44,562 bases of DNA from the NCBI GenBank assembly GCA_023415515.1, contig JAEZKH010000139.1, positions 1 to 44,562 on the forward strand. Reading direction: 5' to 3'. This document shows, in pieces, positions 1 through 8,227 of the stretch. The position numbers and the translations under genes are program-made. Each line of letters starts with the position of its first letter. Positions within the stretch are counted from its first letter, which is position 1. The DNA comes from Actinomycetes bacterium. Its GTDB lineage: Bacteria; Actinomycetota; Actinomycetes; Mycobacteriales; Mycobacteriaceae. Under the pieces are notes generated by a model. That model ran no database searches, had not been told where the DNA came from, and saw only the letters and a list, made by a program, of their open reading frames with translations.

Positions 1-113
1 CTTCTCGCACTTTGCCGCAACAAGCGCAACAACATCGGAAGAGGACATGCGCGCGTTGCACCCGCGAGCCTCGCAGGGGTGACGGCTCGGTCGCCGACGC
101 ACCTGCGCTGCGA

Positions 114-132
114 TACTGTAAGCGTTACAGTT
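114..132. promoter_or_regulatory. Operator site 1, perfect palindrome ahead of the Ltp-like thiolase
   Basis: The sequence contains ACTGTAA-GCG-TTACAGT (115-131), a perfect 7-bp inverted repeat around a 3-bp centre. As a 19-mer (114-132) it matches 14 of 19 positions of the site beside the TetR gene at 11008-11026. Both arms also contain TACAGT, a possible TANNNT -10 box on either strand, and TACACT at 137-142 lies 6 nt before ATG 149. Binding by the TetR protein is inferred. Confidence 0.65.
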
Positions 133-148
133 GCGATACACTCACCGC

Positions 149-1294
149 ATGAACGACGTCGCCATCATCGGCGTGGGCCTGCATCCGTTCGGCCGGTTCG
201 AGGGCAAATCCGCGATGGAGATGGGCGTCGACGCCATCTTCGCCGCCATCGCCGACGCGGGCGTCGAGTGGAGCGACGTCCAGTTCGCCACCGGCGGCAG
301 TTGGACGGTGGCCAACCCCGACGCCATCGTCGGCATGGTCGGCTTGAGCGGTATCCCGTTCACCAACGTCTTCAACGCCTGCGCCACAGCGGCTAGCGCG
401 ACGAAGGCCTGCGCCGACGGGATCCGGCTGGGCGACTACGACATCGGTATCGCCGTCGGCCTGGACAAGCATCCACGCGGCGCCTTCACCGAAGACCCTG
501 CGCTGGTCGGGATGCCACGCTGGTATGCCGAGAACGGCCAGTACCTCACCACGCAGTTCTTCGGCATGAAGGCCAACCGCTATCTGCACGACCACGACAT
601 CTCCCAGGCGACCCTGGCCAAGGTGGCGGCAAAGAACTTCCGTAACGGGGCGCTGAACCCGAATGCGTTCCGGCGCAAGCCGATCCCCGAAGAGGACATC
701 CTCAACTCGACCATGCTGAACTATCCGCTGACCCAGTACATGTTCTGCGCACCCGACGAAGGGGCCGCCGCCATAGTGATGTGCCGCGCCGACATCGCAC
801 ACCGCTACACCGACAGGCCGGTCTACCTGCGTGCCGTCGAGGTCCGCACCCGCACCTACGGGGCCTACGAAGTCAACACCACGTTCGCTCCCGTCGACGA
901 GGTTCCGGCGCCGACCGTCTACGCGGCGAAGGCGGCATTCGAAAAGGCAGGCATCGGCCCCGACGACGTCGACGTCATCCAGTTGCAGGACACCGATGCG
1001 GGCGCCGAGATCATTCACATGGCCGAGTGCGGCTTCTGCGCCGACGGGGATCAGGAAAAGCTGCTCAACGACGGCGCGACCGAGATCGGCGGCCCGATGC
1101 CGGTCAACACCGATGGCGGCCTGATCGCCAACGGCGAGCCCATCGGCGCGAGCGGCCTGCGCCAAATCCACGAGCTGGTACGGCAATTGCGCGGGGAGGC
1201 GGGGGATCGTCAGGTGGCGGGCGAACCGAAGGTCGGCTTCGCGCAACTCTACGGTGCACCGGGAACCGCAGCCGCGACGATCGTGACGCTGTGA
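149..1294 (+). CDS. Thiolase-like lipid-transfer/aldolase protein (Ltp2/SCP-x type)
   Basis: A 381-aa thiolase-fold protein. The nucleophile-loop cysteine is in NACATA (about residue 78). Near the C-terminus the usual GHP-type histidine motif reads NGEPIGASG, and the final CxGxG loop reads LYGAPGTA, so two catalytic elements of classical thiolases are missing. This pattern is known from Ltp/SCP-x-like proteins, some of which are retro-aldolases acting on CoA thioesters with a DUF35 partner. No DUF35 gene is visible, though the window edge is close. ATG 149 is chosen over TTG 131 because TACACT at 137-142 is a -10 box at leaderless distance, there is no Shine-Dalgarno sequence, and TTG 131 lies in the operator. 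It converges on the operon ending at 1301. Exact substrate unknown. Confidence 0.85.
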   Translation: MNDVAIIGVGLHPFGRFEGKSAMEMGVDAIFAAIADAGVEWSDVQFATGGSWTVANPDAIVGMVGLSGIPFTNVFNACATAASATKACADGIRLGDYDIGIAVGLDKHPRGAFTEDPALVGMPRWYAENGQYLTTQFFGMKANRYLHDHDISQATLAKVAAKNFRNGALNPNAFRRKPIPEEDILNSTMLNYPLTQYMFCAPDEGAAAIVMCRADIAHRYTDRPVYLRAVEVRTRTYGAYEVNTTFAPVDEVPAPTVYAAKAAFEKAGIGPDDVDVIQLQDTDAGAEIIHMAECGFCADGDQEKLLNDGATEIGGPMPVNTDGGLIANGEPIGASGLRQIHELVRQLRGEAGDRQVAGEPKVGFAQLYGAPGTAAATIVTL

Positions 1295-1300
1295 TCCGCG

Positions 1301-2329
1301 CTAGCGCATGAGGCGGCTGTTGAGGTTCCTGCCGGAGGCCTCCTGGTCGACGTAGAACCGCGCGGCCGCCCGGATCGACTCCGCGGTCGGGCGGGGCTGC
1401 CAGCCGAGTTCGCGCGTCGCCTTGCTGTGATCGGCCGCCGACATGATGTGGCTGAGCCGCACGCCGTGGACGTTCATCGGCAGGTCGCGCCGCAGCACCC
1501 GACCCGCAAGGCCGATCATGCCGCCGAACGCATACAGCGCCGCCAGAGGCACACCGAACCGCGGCGGCGCGACACCGACCGCCGACGCCGCGATCTCGAG
1601 CATTTCCCGCTGCGGCATATACCTTTCCGAGATGATGTAGCGCTCCCCCACGCGACCGCGTTCGGCTGCCAACAGGAAGGCCTCGGCGACGTCCTCGATG
1701 CCGACGACCTCAGCCGAAACCCCTCTGACATAAGCGGGCATCTTGCCCAGCGCGGCCATCTGCACCATCAGGCCCTGGTTCGGCTGCCAGTCCAGCGGGC
1801 CGTACGGGTTGGAGACACACAGCGCCACCGCGGGCAGCCCGCGCTCGTTGGCGTATCGCAAGACCAGATCCTCGGCCTGGCGCCGCGATTCGATGTACGC
1901 ACCGCCCTTGCCGGCCCAGTTGAACGGCATGTCCTCCGTCGCAGACCGGCCCGGGTCGGCGATTGCGATCGTTCCGATGGTGCTGCAGAAGACGAACTTC
2001 CGAAGGTCGGCCTGCGTCGCCACGTCGAGTACCCGGCGCAGACCCTCCACGTTGGTAGCAAAGAGTGGTGACGGGTCGCGGAGGTAGAAGCGGGTGTCGA
2101 CGACGCAGTAGTACACGACGTCGCGGTCGGCGATCGCCGCGCGCAACGCCTCCTCGTCGTGCAGATCGCCATAACAGCGTTCGACGTCGAGGTCGTCGAT
2201 GGCGACCGTATTGCTCGTTTCGCGGACATACACCCGGACGTCGTCGCCGCGTTCGACCAGTTTGCGGGTGACATGCGAGCCGACGAACCCGGTGGCGCCC
2301 ATCACCAGCGCCCTGCGATGAACCGTCAC
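1301..2329 (-). CDS. NAD-dependent epimerase/dehydratase (extended SDR)
   Basis: A 342-aa protein with an N-terminal Rossmann motif, GATGFVGSH, at about residues 11-19. This is the GxxGxxG signature of extended SDRs related to nucleoside-sugar epimerases and 3-beta-hydroxysteroid dehydrogenases. A CSTIGT segment followed by a Y..RR..AE stretch sits where the Ser and Tyr/Lys of the active site are expected, but the usual YxxxK is altered to YIESR. It is the last gene of the long minus-strand operon and overlaps the FadE gene before it by 4 bp (ATGA). In this context it probably oxidises or reduces a hydroxy/oxo group on a CoA-linked intermediate. The substrate cannot be told from sequence. Confidence 0.8.
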   Translation of the reverse strand: MTVHRRALVMGATGFVGSHVTRKLVERGDDVRVYVRETSNTVAIDDLDVERCYGDLHDEEALRAAIADRDVVYYCVVDTRFYLRDPSPLFATNVEGLRRVLDVATQADLRKFVFCSTIGTIAIADPGRSATEDMPFNWAGKGGAYIESRRQAEDLVLRYANERGLPAVALCVSNPYGPLDWQPNQGLMVQMAALGKMPAYVRGVSAEVVGIEDVAEAFLLAAERGRVGERYIISERYMPQREMLEIAASAVGVAPPRFGVPLAALYAFGGMIGLAGRVLRRDLPMNVHGVRLSHIMSAADHSKATRELGWQPRPTAESIRAAARFYVDQEASGRNLNSRLMR

Positions 2330-3522
2330 GAAGCCCTCTTCTGCGCCGGCGGTGAGTAATTGGGCTTGCCGAGCCCGAGCACGTACTGCGCGATCATGTT
2401 GCGGAACACCTCGAGCGTCCCACCGTAGATGCCGACCAGTGGCGCAAAGCGGTAGACGTACTCCGAAGCGCCGTCATCGGCGGACCCGTCGGTTCCGACC
2501 GGCAGCGAGGCCGCCGTGCCCAGGATGTCCATCAGGTCCGGCGAGATGTCGCGCATCGTCTGCGCGAGCGCCACCCGGCCGAAGATGCTCGTCGCAGACA
2601 GCGACGCCTCCATCCGGGCGACGCTGCGACCCAACCGGTATGCCACCGAACCGTCGTCGATGAGACGACGCCCGTCCGGGCCGGCTTCGGCGATCTTGGC
2701 CGCCGCCGTGTCGACTGCGGCGGCCATGAAGCTCGCCTGGTGCATCATGATCGATACGTCGTCGAGACCGTCAGCTGCGGCCTCCACCGCACCGTGCTCG
2801 ACGTTGAGGGGTTCCCTGACCACCGTCCAGCCGTCGTTGACCTCGCCGAGGCGGTATCTGTCATCGACGCGGACGTCGCTGTAGTACACGATGTTGGTCC
2901 GGTCTCCGTCAACGGTGCGGATGCCCTGGATCTCGATCCCCGGCGAGTCGAGCGGGACCAGGAACATGGTGAGGCTCTTGTGTTTCGGCGCTTCCGGGTC
3001 GGTGTTGGTGATGAGGAAGACGTATTGGCAGTTGTGCGCGCCCGTGGTGAACATCTTGGAGCCGTTGATGACCCACGAGTCGCCGTCGCGTACCGCGCGG
3101 GTCTTGCAGGTGGCGACGTCGGACCCGCCCTCGGGTTCGGTGTAGCCCAGGCACAACCGCACCTGGCCGTTGAACACCCTCGGCATGACTTCGGCCTTGA
3201 GTTCCGGTGAGCCGAACTTCTCCACCGAGCGGGCAATCATCGCGGTCGTTCCGAACGTCACCCACGGCACATGGGCCCGCCGCTTCTCCAGCTGCCAGAT
3301 GCGGTTCTGGACCCGGTTGAAACCGCCCTCGCTCTCCGGCTTCCACTCCTTGGTGAGGTATCCGGCCTCACCGAGCGCCAGATGCACATCTTCGTTGAAG
3401 TTGTCGCCGGTCTCGCGGTCGCGCCGGATCACCTCCTCGGTGACCAGTTCGCGCAGAAACGCGCGCGACTCGTGCAGAAACGCCTCGTCCTCTTCGGACA
3501 GCTCGACCCGGGAGAAATCCAC
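2326..3522 (-). CDS. Acyl-CoA dehydrogenase, large/alpha-type subunit (FadE)
   Basis: A 398-aa acyl-CoA dehydrogenase with the FAD/substrate signatures CLGYTEPEGGSD (about 129-140) and WVINGSKMFTTGAH. The C-terminal YEGT motif that carries the catalytic Glu in MCAD-type enzymes reads YGGTLEV. A Glu in NVEHGAVEA occupies the region where isovaleryl-CoA-dehydrogenase-type and heteromeric FadE enzymes carry their base. The next gene upstream in the operon (3523-4566) encodes a FadE-like protein lacking a base, so the two probably form an alpha2beta2 enzyme like the mycobacterial steroid side-chain FadE pairs. It introduces an alpha,beta double bond into an acyl-CoA and passes electrons to ETF. 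The chain length or ring substrate is unknown. Confidence 0.88.
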   Translation of the reverse strand: MDFSRVELSEEDEAFLHESRAFLRELVTEEVIRRDRETGDNFNEDVHLALGEAGYLTKEWKPESEGGFNRVQNRIWQLEKRRAHVPWVTFGTTAMIARSVEKFGSPELKAEVMPRVFNGQVRLCLGYTEPEGGSDVATCKTRAVRDGDSWVINGSKMFTTGAHNCQYVFLITNTDPEAPKHKSLTMFLVPLDSPGIEIQGIRTVDGDRTNIVYYSDVRVDDRYRLGEVNDGWTVVREPLNVEHGAVEAAADGLDDVSIMMHQASFMAAAVDTAAAKIAEAGPDGRRLIDDGSVAYRLGRSVARMEASLSATSIFGRVALAQTMRDISPDLMDILGTAASLPVGTDGSADDGASEYVYRFAPLVGIYGGTLEVFRNMIAQYVLGLGKPNYSPPAQKRAS

Positions 3523-4566
3523 TTATGCCACCCCGCTTTCGCGCGCAGCGACGATCTCGGCGATGTACTTCGCGGTCGCCCCGGGATCGCCACCCGCCAG
3601 CGCCCACCCTCGGGCCCGCACCAGGTACGCGCTGGCGGCCGCCTCCGCGCTCACCCCGAGCCCGCCCTGAACCTGCACGCACATCGTGGCGGCTTTCGAC
3701 GCCTCTTCCGCCATGAACACGTACGCCGACGGCGCGAGTTCGGGTCGCTCGACGGGTTCGTTGTCGAGGAACCACGCCGCCCGGCGCGCCAGGTTGCGGC
3801 CACCGGCGACGGTGATCGCGATGTTGGCAAGCGGATGCGAGATGCCCTGCAGTGTGGAGATCGGCACTCCGAGCGTGTACCGGTTCTTGGCGAACTCGCA
3901 CGCGATCAGCATCGTCTCCTCGACGAGCCCGACCAGTGCGGCGCCGGTCAACACCCGCCATTCATCCAGCGCGCGTTGGTATTCCGCCAACGCGTCCGAC
4001 CCGCTGGCGATGACGGTCCTGCTGTCGGCCGCCGCCGGATCCACCCACGCCATCGGCAGCTTGCCGATGTTGTCGACCTTGCCGGGGCGTGTCGCGAAGG
4101 TCAGCGCGACGACGTCATCGCCGTCGCGCAGCAGAATCTGGTCGGCGATCGAGCCCGCCGGGATCAGCCGCACCCCGGTGACGTTCTCGTGCCGAGGGTC
4201 CAGCGCGGCCAGTTGCTTGCCTGCGATCAGGTCCGGGTAGACGCTGCCCAGCCGCGCCAGCAGACGTGTCGCCACGACGTGGTCGATCCACGGAACAGGC
4301 GCAAGCGAGCGGCCGATCTCCTCGGCGACCAAGGTCAGATCGACGAGTGTGGCACCGTCGCCGCCCACCGACTCCGGCACTGCCATCGTGGTGGCGCCCA
4401 TCGCGCACAGCCGCTCCCACAGGCTCTTGTCGAACCCGGTTTCCTCTGCGGCGCGCACATTCTCGATCGGGCAATGCGTCTTGAAGAACTGCCTGTACGC
4501 CTCCTGGATCGCCTGGTGATCCTCCGAGAGGCTGTAGTCCAGCCTCCGTAACTCGTAACGATCCAT
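3523..4566 (-). CDS. Acyl-CoA dehydrogenase, small/beta-type subunit (FadE)
   Basis: A 347-aa FadE-like protein. It has the N-terminal helical domain (about 1-115) and the C-terminal helical bundle, with CVQVQGGLGVSAEA matching the VQ.hGG.G segment of the family. No YEGT-type catalytic Glu is present: the corresponding region reads WALAGGDPGAT. The middle domain is short. These are the usual features of the non-catalytic partner in heteromeric mycobacterial FadE enzymes. Its stop codon directly precedes the ATG of the 2326-3522 subunit without spacing, which favours stoichiometric translation. It follows the amidohydrolase 4570-5406 in transcription order with a 3-nt gap. Confidence 0.85.
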   Translation of the reverse strand: MDRYELRRLDYSLSEDHQAIQEAYRQFFKTHCPIENVRAAEETGFDKSLWERLCAMGATTMAVPESVGGDGATLVDLTLVAEEIGRSLAPVPWIDHVVATRLLARLGSVYPDLIAGKQLAALDPRHENVTGVRLIPAGSIADQILLRDGDDVVALTFATRPGKVDNIGKLPMAWVDPAAADSRTVIASGSDALAEYQRALDEWRVLTGAALVGLVEETMLIACEFAKNRYTLGVPISTLQGISHPLANIAITVAGGRNLARRAAWFLDNEPVERPELAPSAYVFMAEEASKAATMCVQVQGGLGVSAEAAASAYLVRARGWALAGGDPGATAKYIAEIVAARESGVA

Positions 4567-4569
4567 CTG

Positions 4570-5406
4570 TCAGTTCGCTCCTTGCTCGCCGAAGAAGAAG
4601 GCTTGGGCATTGTTGTAGAGATAGTTGTCCAGCACGTCGGCCGGCAGGTCCAGAGCACGGGCCTCGGGCACCACGCGCCGCATCCGCAGCACGGGCCAGT
4701 CCGATGCGTAGATCACCTTGGACTTGCCCCTGGTGCGCATGAAATGCAGCAGGCTCTCCGGCAGTCGTTTGGGTGACCACGCCGAGGTCATCAGGTGCAG
4801 GTTCTGGTACTTGATCATCAGCCGAATCGCGATGTCCCACCACGGATCTGCGCCGTGGATCATGCACAGTTTCAGTTCGGGGAACCGCACGCAGACCCGG
4901 TCGAGGTGGATCGGGTTCTGCACCTCGCCGGGGATGGGCGGTCCCGGCAGGCCGGTGTTGATGCACAACGGAAGTTCCATCTCCGCGCACTTGGTGTACA
5001 GCGGGTAGTAGACGGCATCGCTCGGCGGGTACAGACCGTCGCCCCAGAAGCTCGGTCCCACAACGGCATACGCCACGGGCAGGTCGTTGGCCACGGCGCT
5101 GAGCTCGCGCAGCGACGGCATCGGCTTGAGCAGGTTGACACCGCCCATCGCCAGCATGAAGCGATCAGGCCGCGATTCGACGAACTTGCGCGCGGTGACC
5201 GACGGTTTGGTGAGGTTGTCCATCAGGATGGCCTTCGCCACCCCCTGCTCGTCCATCTCGTCGAGCAATTCGGCCAGATCGACGGGCGCGAACATCGATT
5301 CCGGCCCCTTGAAGTAGTCGTCACGCACCTTCAGCATCCACTTGGGTTGCTGCTCGGTCTCCCCGAAGTGCACGTTGACCAGGCAGTCAATCGCTTTGTT
5401 CGTCAT
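4570..5406 (-). CDS. Amidohydrolase_2 family protein (metal-dependent hydrolase/decarboxylase fold)
   Basis: A 278-aa TIM-barrel protein of the amidohydrolase_2 family, whose members include ACMSD-type decarboxylases. Visible family positions are D-C-L-V-N-V-H near the N-terminus (a degenerate DxHxH), the His in CMIHGADPWW, and the Asp in YASDWPV. The start is ATG 5406, which overlaps the ligase stop codon as ATGA; an upstream in-frame ATG at 5442 would lie inside the ligase gene and adds no family-like sequence. The operon holds a second, only distantly similar member (7022-8227). In this context it may hydrolyse a ring or decarboxylate a CoA-pathway intermediate; the reaction is not assignable by eye. 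Confidence 0.83.
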   Translation of the reverse strand: MTNKAIDCLVNVHFGETEQQPKWMLKVRDDYFKGPESMFAPVDLAELLDEMDEQGVAKAILMDNLTKPSVTARKFVESRPDRFMLAMGGVNLLKPMPSLRELSAVANDLPVAYAVVGPSFWGDGLYPPSDAVYYPLYTKCAEMELPLCINTGLPGPPIPGEVQNPIHLDRVCVRFPELKLCMIHGADPWWDIAIRLMIKYQNLHLMTSAWSPKRLPESLLHFMRTRGKSKVIYASDWPVLRMRRVVPEARALDLPADVLDNYLYNNAQAFFFGEQGAN

Positions 5407-7019
5407 GCCAGTGCCCGCTGCTTCGCTTGACTTCTCGCCCATCGATAGTCGGCCTTTCCGTTACCCAGCCTGCGCACTCTGTCGACGAAGATGAACTCCT
5501 TGGGCGCTTTGAACCGGGCCAGCTGCTCGACGCAGGCGGTGCGCAGCGATTCGCTGTCGACGGCCACCTCGGGGCGCGTCTGCACGAGCGCGACGATCTC
5601 CTGCCCCCACCGCTCGCTGTCGCGGCCGACCACCAGAGCGTCGGCCACCCCCTGACAGGCCCGTAACACCGCCTCGACCTCCTCGACGAAGACCTTTTCC
5701 CCGCCCGTGTTGACGACCAGCGAGTCGCGCCCGTACAGGCGCAGCGTGCCGTCGGCCTCCAGCGATGCACGGTCGCCGGAAACCACCACCCGTTGTCCCT
5801 CGACGACGGGAAACGTCTTGCGTGTCGCGTCGGCGTCGTCGAAGTAGCCCAGCGGTATCCGGCCGGTGCGCACCACCCAGCCGACCTCGTCATCACCGGG
5901 CGAGACGAACCTGCTGAGGTCCTCGGACACGACGGTGCCACCCTCGCGGAGGTCGAATGTGTCGCGATGAGTGCCGCGCTTGTTGTGGCCGAAGCCCATG
6001 TTGCCGGTCTCCGACGACCCGTAGCCGTTGATGATGGTCAGCTGGGGCAGCTTCTCGAGCAGCGCACTGACGTGCTTGGGATTGGTTGCCGCGCCGCCGG
6101 TTCCGATGGCGTACAACGTCGACAGGTCGTAGTCGGCGCGATCGAGTTCTTCGATCAGCGGCGCCGCGTACGCGTCGCCGACCATCGTGATCATCCCGAC
6201 CTTCTCGCGTTCGGCGGTGCGCAGCACCAGCGCGGGGTCGAATTTGTTGCGGTCGTCGTACAGCACCACCGGCAGTCCGGCCAGCGTTCCGGAGAACACC
6301 GTCCACAGACCGGCCGCGTGCATCAGCGGCGATACCGCGAACCACGGCGGGCCCTCGTTGCGTCGTACCCTGTCGTGGATCTCGGCCGGGGTCTCGTGGT
6401 CGGCGCCGACCATCGACGACACGTAGGTGTCGCTCTGGCGCCACAGCACGCCCTTCGGCCTGCCCGTAGTGCCGCCGGTGCAGTACATGATCAGGTCGTC
6501 GGGCGACCCCGCGATGTGCCGCTGCGGGTCACCCTGCGCCACAGCATCTTCCAGCGTGATTGCGCCGGGCAGATCTGGGCTGTCGCTGCCGTCGTCGACA
6601 GCGATCAGCAGGTCGGCGCCGAGGTTTTTCAGGACGTCGGCGAACTTCGCGCCGTGGGCACGGTGGTAGATGACGGCGCGCGGCTTCACATACTCCAGGA
6701 GCTCGGCGACCTCACGCGGCGTGTAGTGATGGTTGACGTTGACCGGAACGGTGCGCGCCTTCAGGCAGCCGATCACCATCTCGGGATAGCGGTCGTTGTA
6801 CATGATCAGCGCGACCCGGTCCTGGCCGCACTCCCAGTTGTCCAGCGTGTGGCGACCGCGGTGCACACCGAAACCCCTGTCTGCCAGGAAGTTCGCGAAT
6901 CGGCGGGTACGCGCGGCCATCTCGCCGTAGCGTGTCCGGCGGTCACCGCACACCGTCATGGTGCGGTCCGGGATGATGTCGGCGATCGCGTCGACCACGT
7001 CGCCGATGGTCCACTCCAT
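5403..7019 (-). CDS. Acyl-CoA synthetase (FadD, class I adenylate-forming)
   Basis: A 538-aa ligase with the P-loop YCTGGTTGRPKGVLW (about residues 180-194), the adenine motif NGYGSSETGNMGFG, the GRDSLVV hinge region and the C-terminal Lys motif RLGNGKADYRW, so all core motifs are intact. Overall it resembles the FadD19-type group of mycobacterial ligases (CTGGTTG, then VLWR and an SPLMHAAG segment), which activate steroid side chains, but other acids are possible. It should convert a free carboxylic acid to its CoA thioester at the head of this operon's pathway. It overlaps the following amidohydrolase by 4 bp and is 2 nt from the preceding amidohydrolase, so it is translationally coupled. 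Confidence 0.9.
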   Translation of the reverse strand: MEWTIGDVVDAIADIIPDRTMTVCGDRRTRYGEMAARTRRFANFLADRGFGVHRGRHTLDNWECGQDRVALIMYNDRYPEMVIGCLKARTVPVNVNHHYTPREVAELLEYVKPRAVIYHRAHGAKFADVLKNLGADLLIAVDDGSDSPDLPGAITLEDAVAQGDPQRHIAGSPDDLIMYCTGGTTGRPKGVLWRQSDTYVSSMVGADHETPAEIHDRVRRNEGPPWFAVSPLMHAAGLWTVFSGTLAGLPVVLYDDRNKFDPALVLRTAEREKVGMITMVGDAYAAPLIEELDRADYDLSTLYAIGTGGAATNPKHVSALLEKLPQLTIINGYGSSETGNMGFGHNKRGTHRDTFDLREGGTVVSEDLSRFVSPGDDEVGWVVRTGRIPLGYFDDADATRKTFPVVEGQRVVVSGDRASLEADGTLRLYGRDSLVVNTGGEKVFVEEVEAVLRACQGVADALVVGRDSERWGQEIVALVQTRPEVAVDSESLRTACVEQLARFKAPKEFIFVDRVRRLGNGKADYRWARSQAKQRALA

Positions 7020-7021
7020 CG

Positions 7022-8227
7022 CTATGCGGCCGAAACGCGGACGCCGAGCAGTTCCAGCGCGTTGTCCCGCATGACCTTTCGGGTGTCCTCGGCACTGAAC
7101 TCCGGGAACTGAGGGATGTCGGCGGTGAATGCCATCGGGTCGGCGAGGCCCTCACCGTGCGGCCAGTCCGAGCCGAACAGGATCTTGTCGACGCCGATCG
7201 TGTCGGCGAGCAGTTTCACGTCGTCCTCGTAGTACGGCGCGATCCAGACGTTGTTCTTGAGCTGTTCGACCGGGTCTTCCTTGAAGTGGTACGGCGCGGT
7301 GTTTGCGGCCTTCTTCAGCCGCTTGATCAGCCGGTACACGAAGTACGACCCGTTCTCGATGCTGGCGACCTTGAGCTTGGGGTGCCGGGTGAACACCTGG
7401 TGCACGATCATCGACGCCATCGAGTCATGGATGGCGCGGTCGTCGAGCAGCACCTGGTCGAGCGGATCCTTCTTGCCGAACCCTTCGAACGTCGCCTTCC
7501 CGCCCCACAGCGCAGCGATCGCGAGGTAGCCGCTGTCGGACAGGTGGAACACCACGGGTACGCCTGCCTCGGCCAGCCTGGCCCACACCGGGTCGTGCAC
7601 CGGATCGCCGAGCGACCGCGGCTTGACCACGCCCGGCACCGGCGCCGGTCGCACACATACGATCTTGGCTCCCCGGCTCAGTACGAACTCGACTTCTTCC
7701 ACGGCCTTGTCGGGATCGGCCAACGAGATGATCGGCGCCGAAAGGAATCGGTGGTCGGGGCGGTCGAAGCCCCAGTCCTCATCGAGCCACAAGTTGAAGG
7801 CGTGCACCGAGGCCATCGTCGCCTCGATGTCGTGCTTGAGGGCCTCCTCCACCCCGCACGCGAAAGTCGGCAGCATGAACACGGTTTCGAGGTTCTGCTT
7901 GTCGAGGATCTTCACCCGCGCCTCGCGGTTCTGGTACTCGGGGTGGTCTGCCAACCGGTCGACCTTCATCAGCGATGCGGGGTCGACGCCCTCGGGGATC
8001 TCACCGCGGAACAGCAGGTCCAAACAGCCCGGTTCGATGATCGGGTCGAAGGTGGGGTTCGGGATGAACTGGTTGACGACGCCGCCGATCACGGCGAACG
8101 TGCGCTTGCCCTCGGTCAGCATCTGCACACCGCGGCGCTTGAACTCCTTCGGCAGATGCCGGGTGAACGAGTCGATGGGCTCGTAGTAGTGGTTGTCGAC
8201 GTCGATCGCCATGTAGTCCAGCGTCAT
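7022..8227 (-). CDS. Amidohydrolase_2 family protein
   Basis: A 401-aa protein beginning MTLDYMAIDVDNHYYEP. The DVDNHYYE stretch replaces the HxH metal site of classical members and is characteristic of an actinobacterial amidohydrolase_2 subgroup. Further family signatures are VFHLSDSGY in the middle and FGSDWPHGEG near the C-terminus, whose Asp is the usual metal/catalytic residue. It is larger than its operon mate at 4570-5406 and not a recent duplicate. It overlaps the upstream crotonase gene (ATGA at 8224-8227). Two amidohydrolases flanking one FadD suggest successive C-C or C-N bond cleavage steps on a CoA thioester or ring-derived acid; this is inference only. Confidence 0.84.
   Translation of the reverse strand: MTLDYMAIDVDNHYYEPIDSFTRHLPKEFKRRGVQMLTEGKRTFAVIGGVVNQFIPNPTFDPIIEPGCLDLLFRGEIPEGVDPASLMKVDRLADHPEYQNREARVKILDKQNLETVFMLPTFACGVEEALKHDIEATMASVHAFNLWLDEDWGFDRPDHRFLSAPIISLADPDKAVEEVEFVLSRGAKIVCVRPAPVPGVVKPRSLGDPVHDPVWARLAEAGVPVVFHLSDSGYLAIAALWGGKATFEGFGKKDPLDQVLLDDRAIHDSMASMIVHQVFTRHPKLKVASIENGSYFVYRLIKRLKKAANTAPYHFKEDPVEQLKNNVWIAPYYEDDVKLLADTIGVDKILFGSDWPHGEGLADPMAFTADIPQFPEFSAEDTRKVMRDNALELLGVRVSAA

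Noticed and set aside
1..48. Minus-strand start of a gene running off the left edge (ATG at 48, MSSSDVV...).
   Set aside because: Only 16 codons are visible, there is no ribosome site and no recognisable family. The divergent position relative to operator site 1 is suggestive but not sufficient.
5407..5442. Longer start for the amidohydrolase gene at 5442.
   Set aside because: It would lie inside the ligase gene; ATG 5406 forms the ATGA overlap usual in this operon, and the additional residues resemble nothing in the family.
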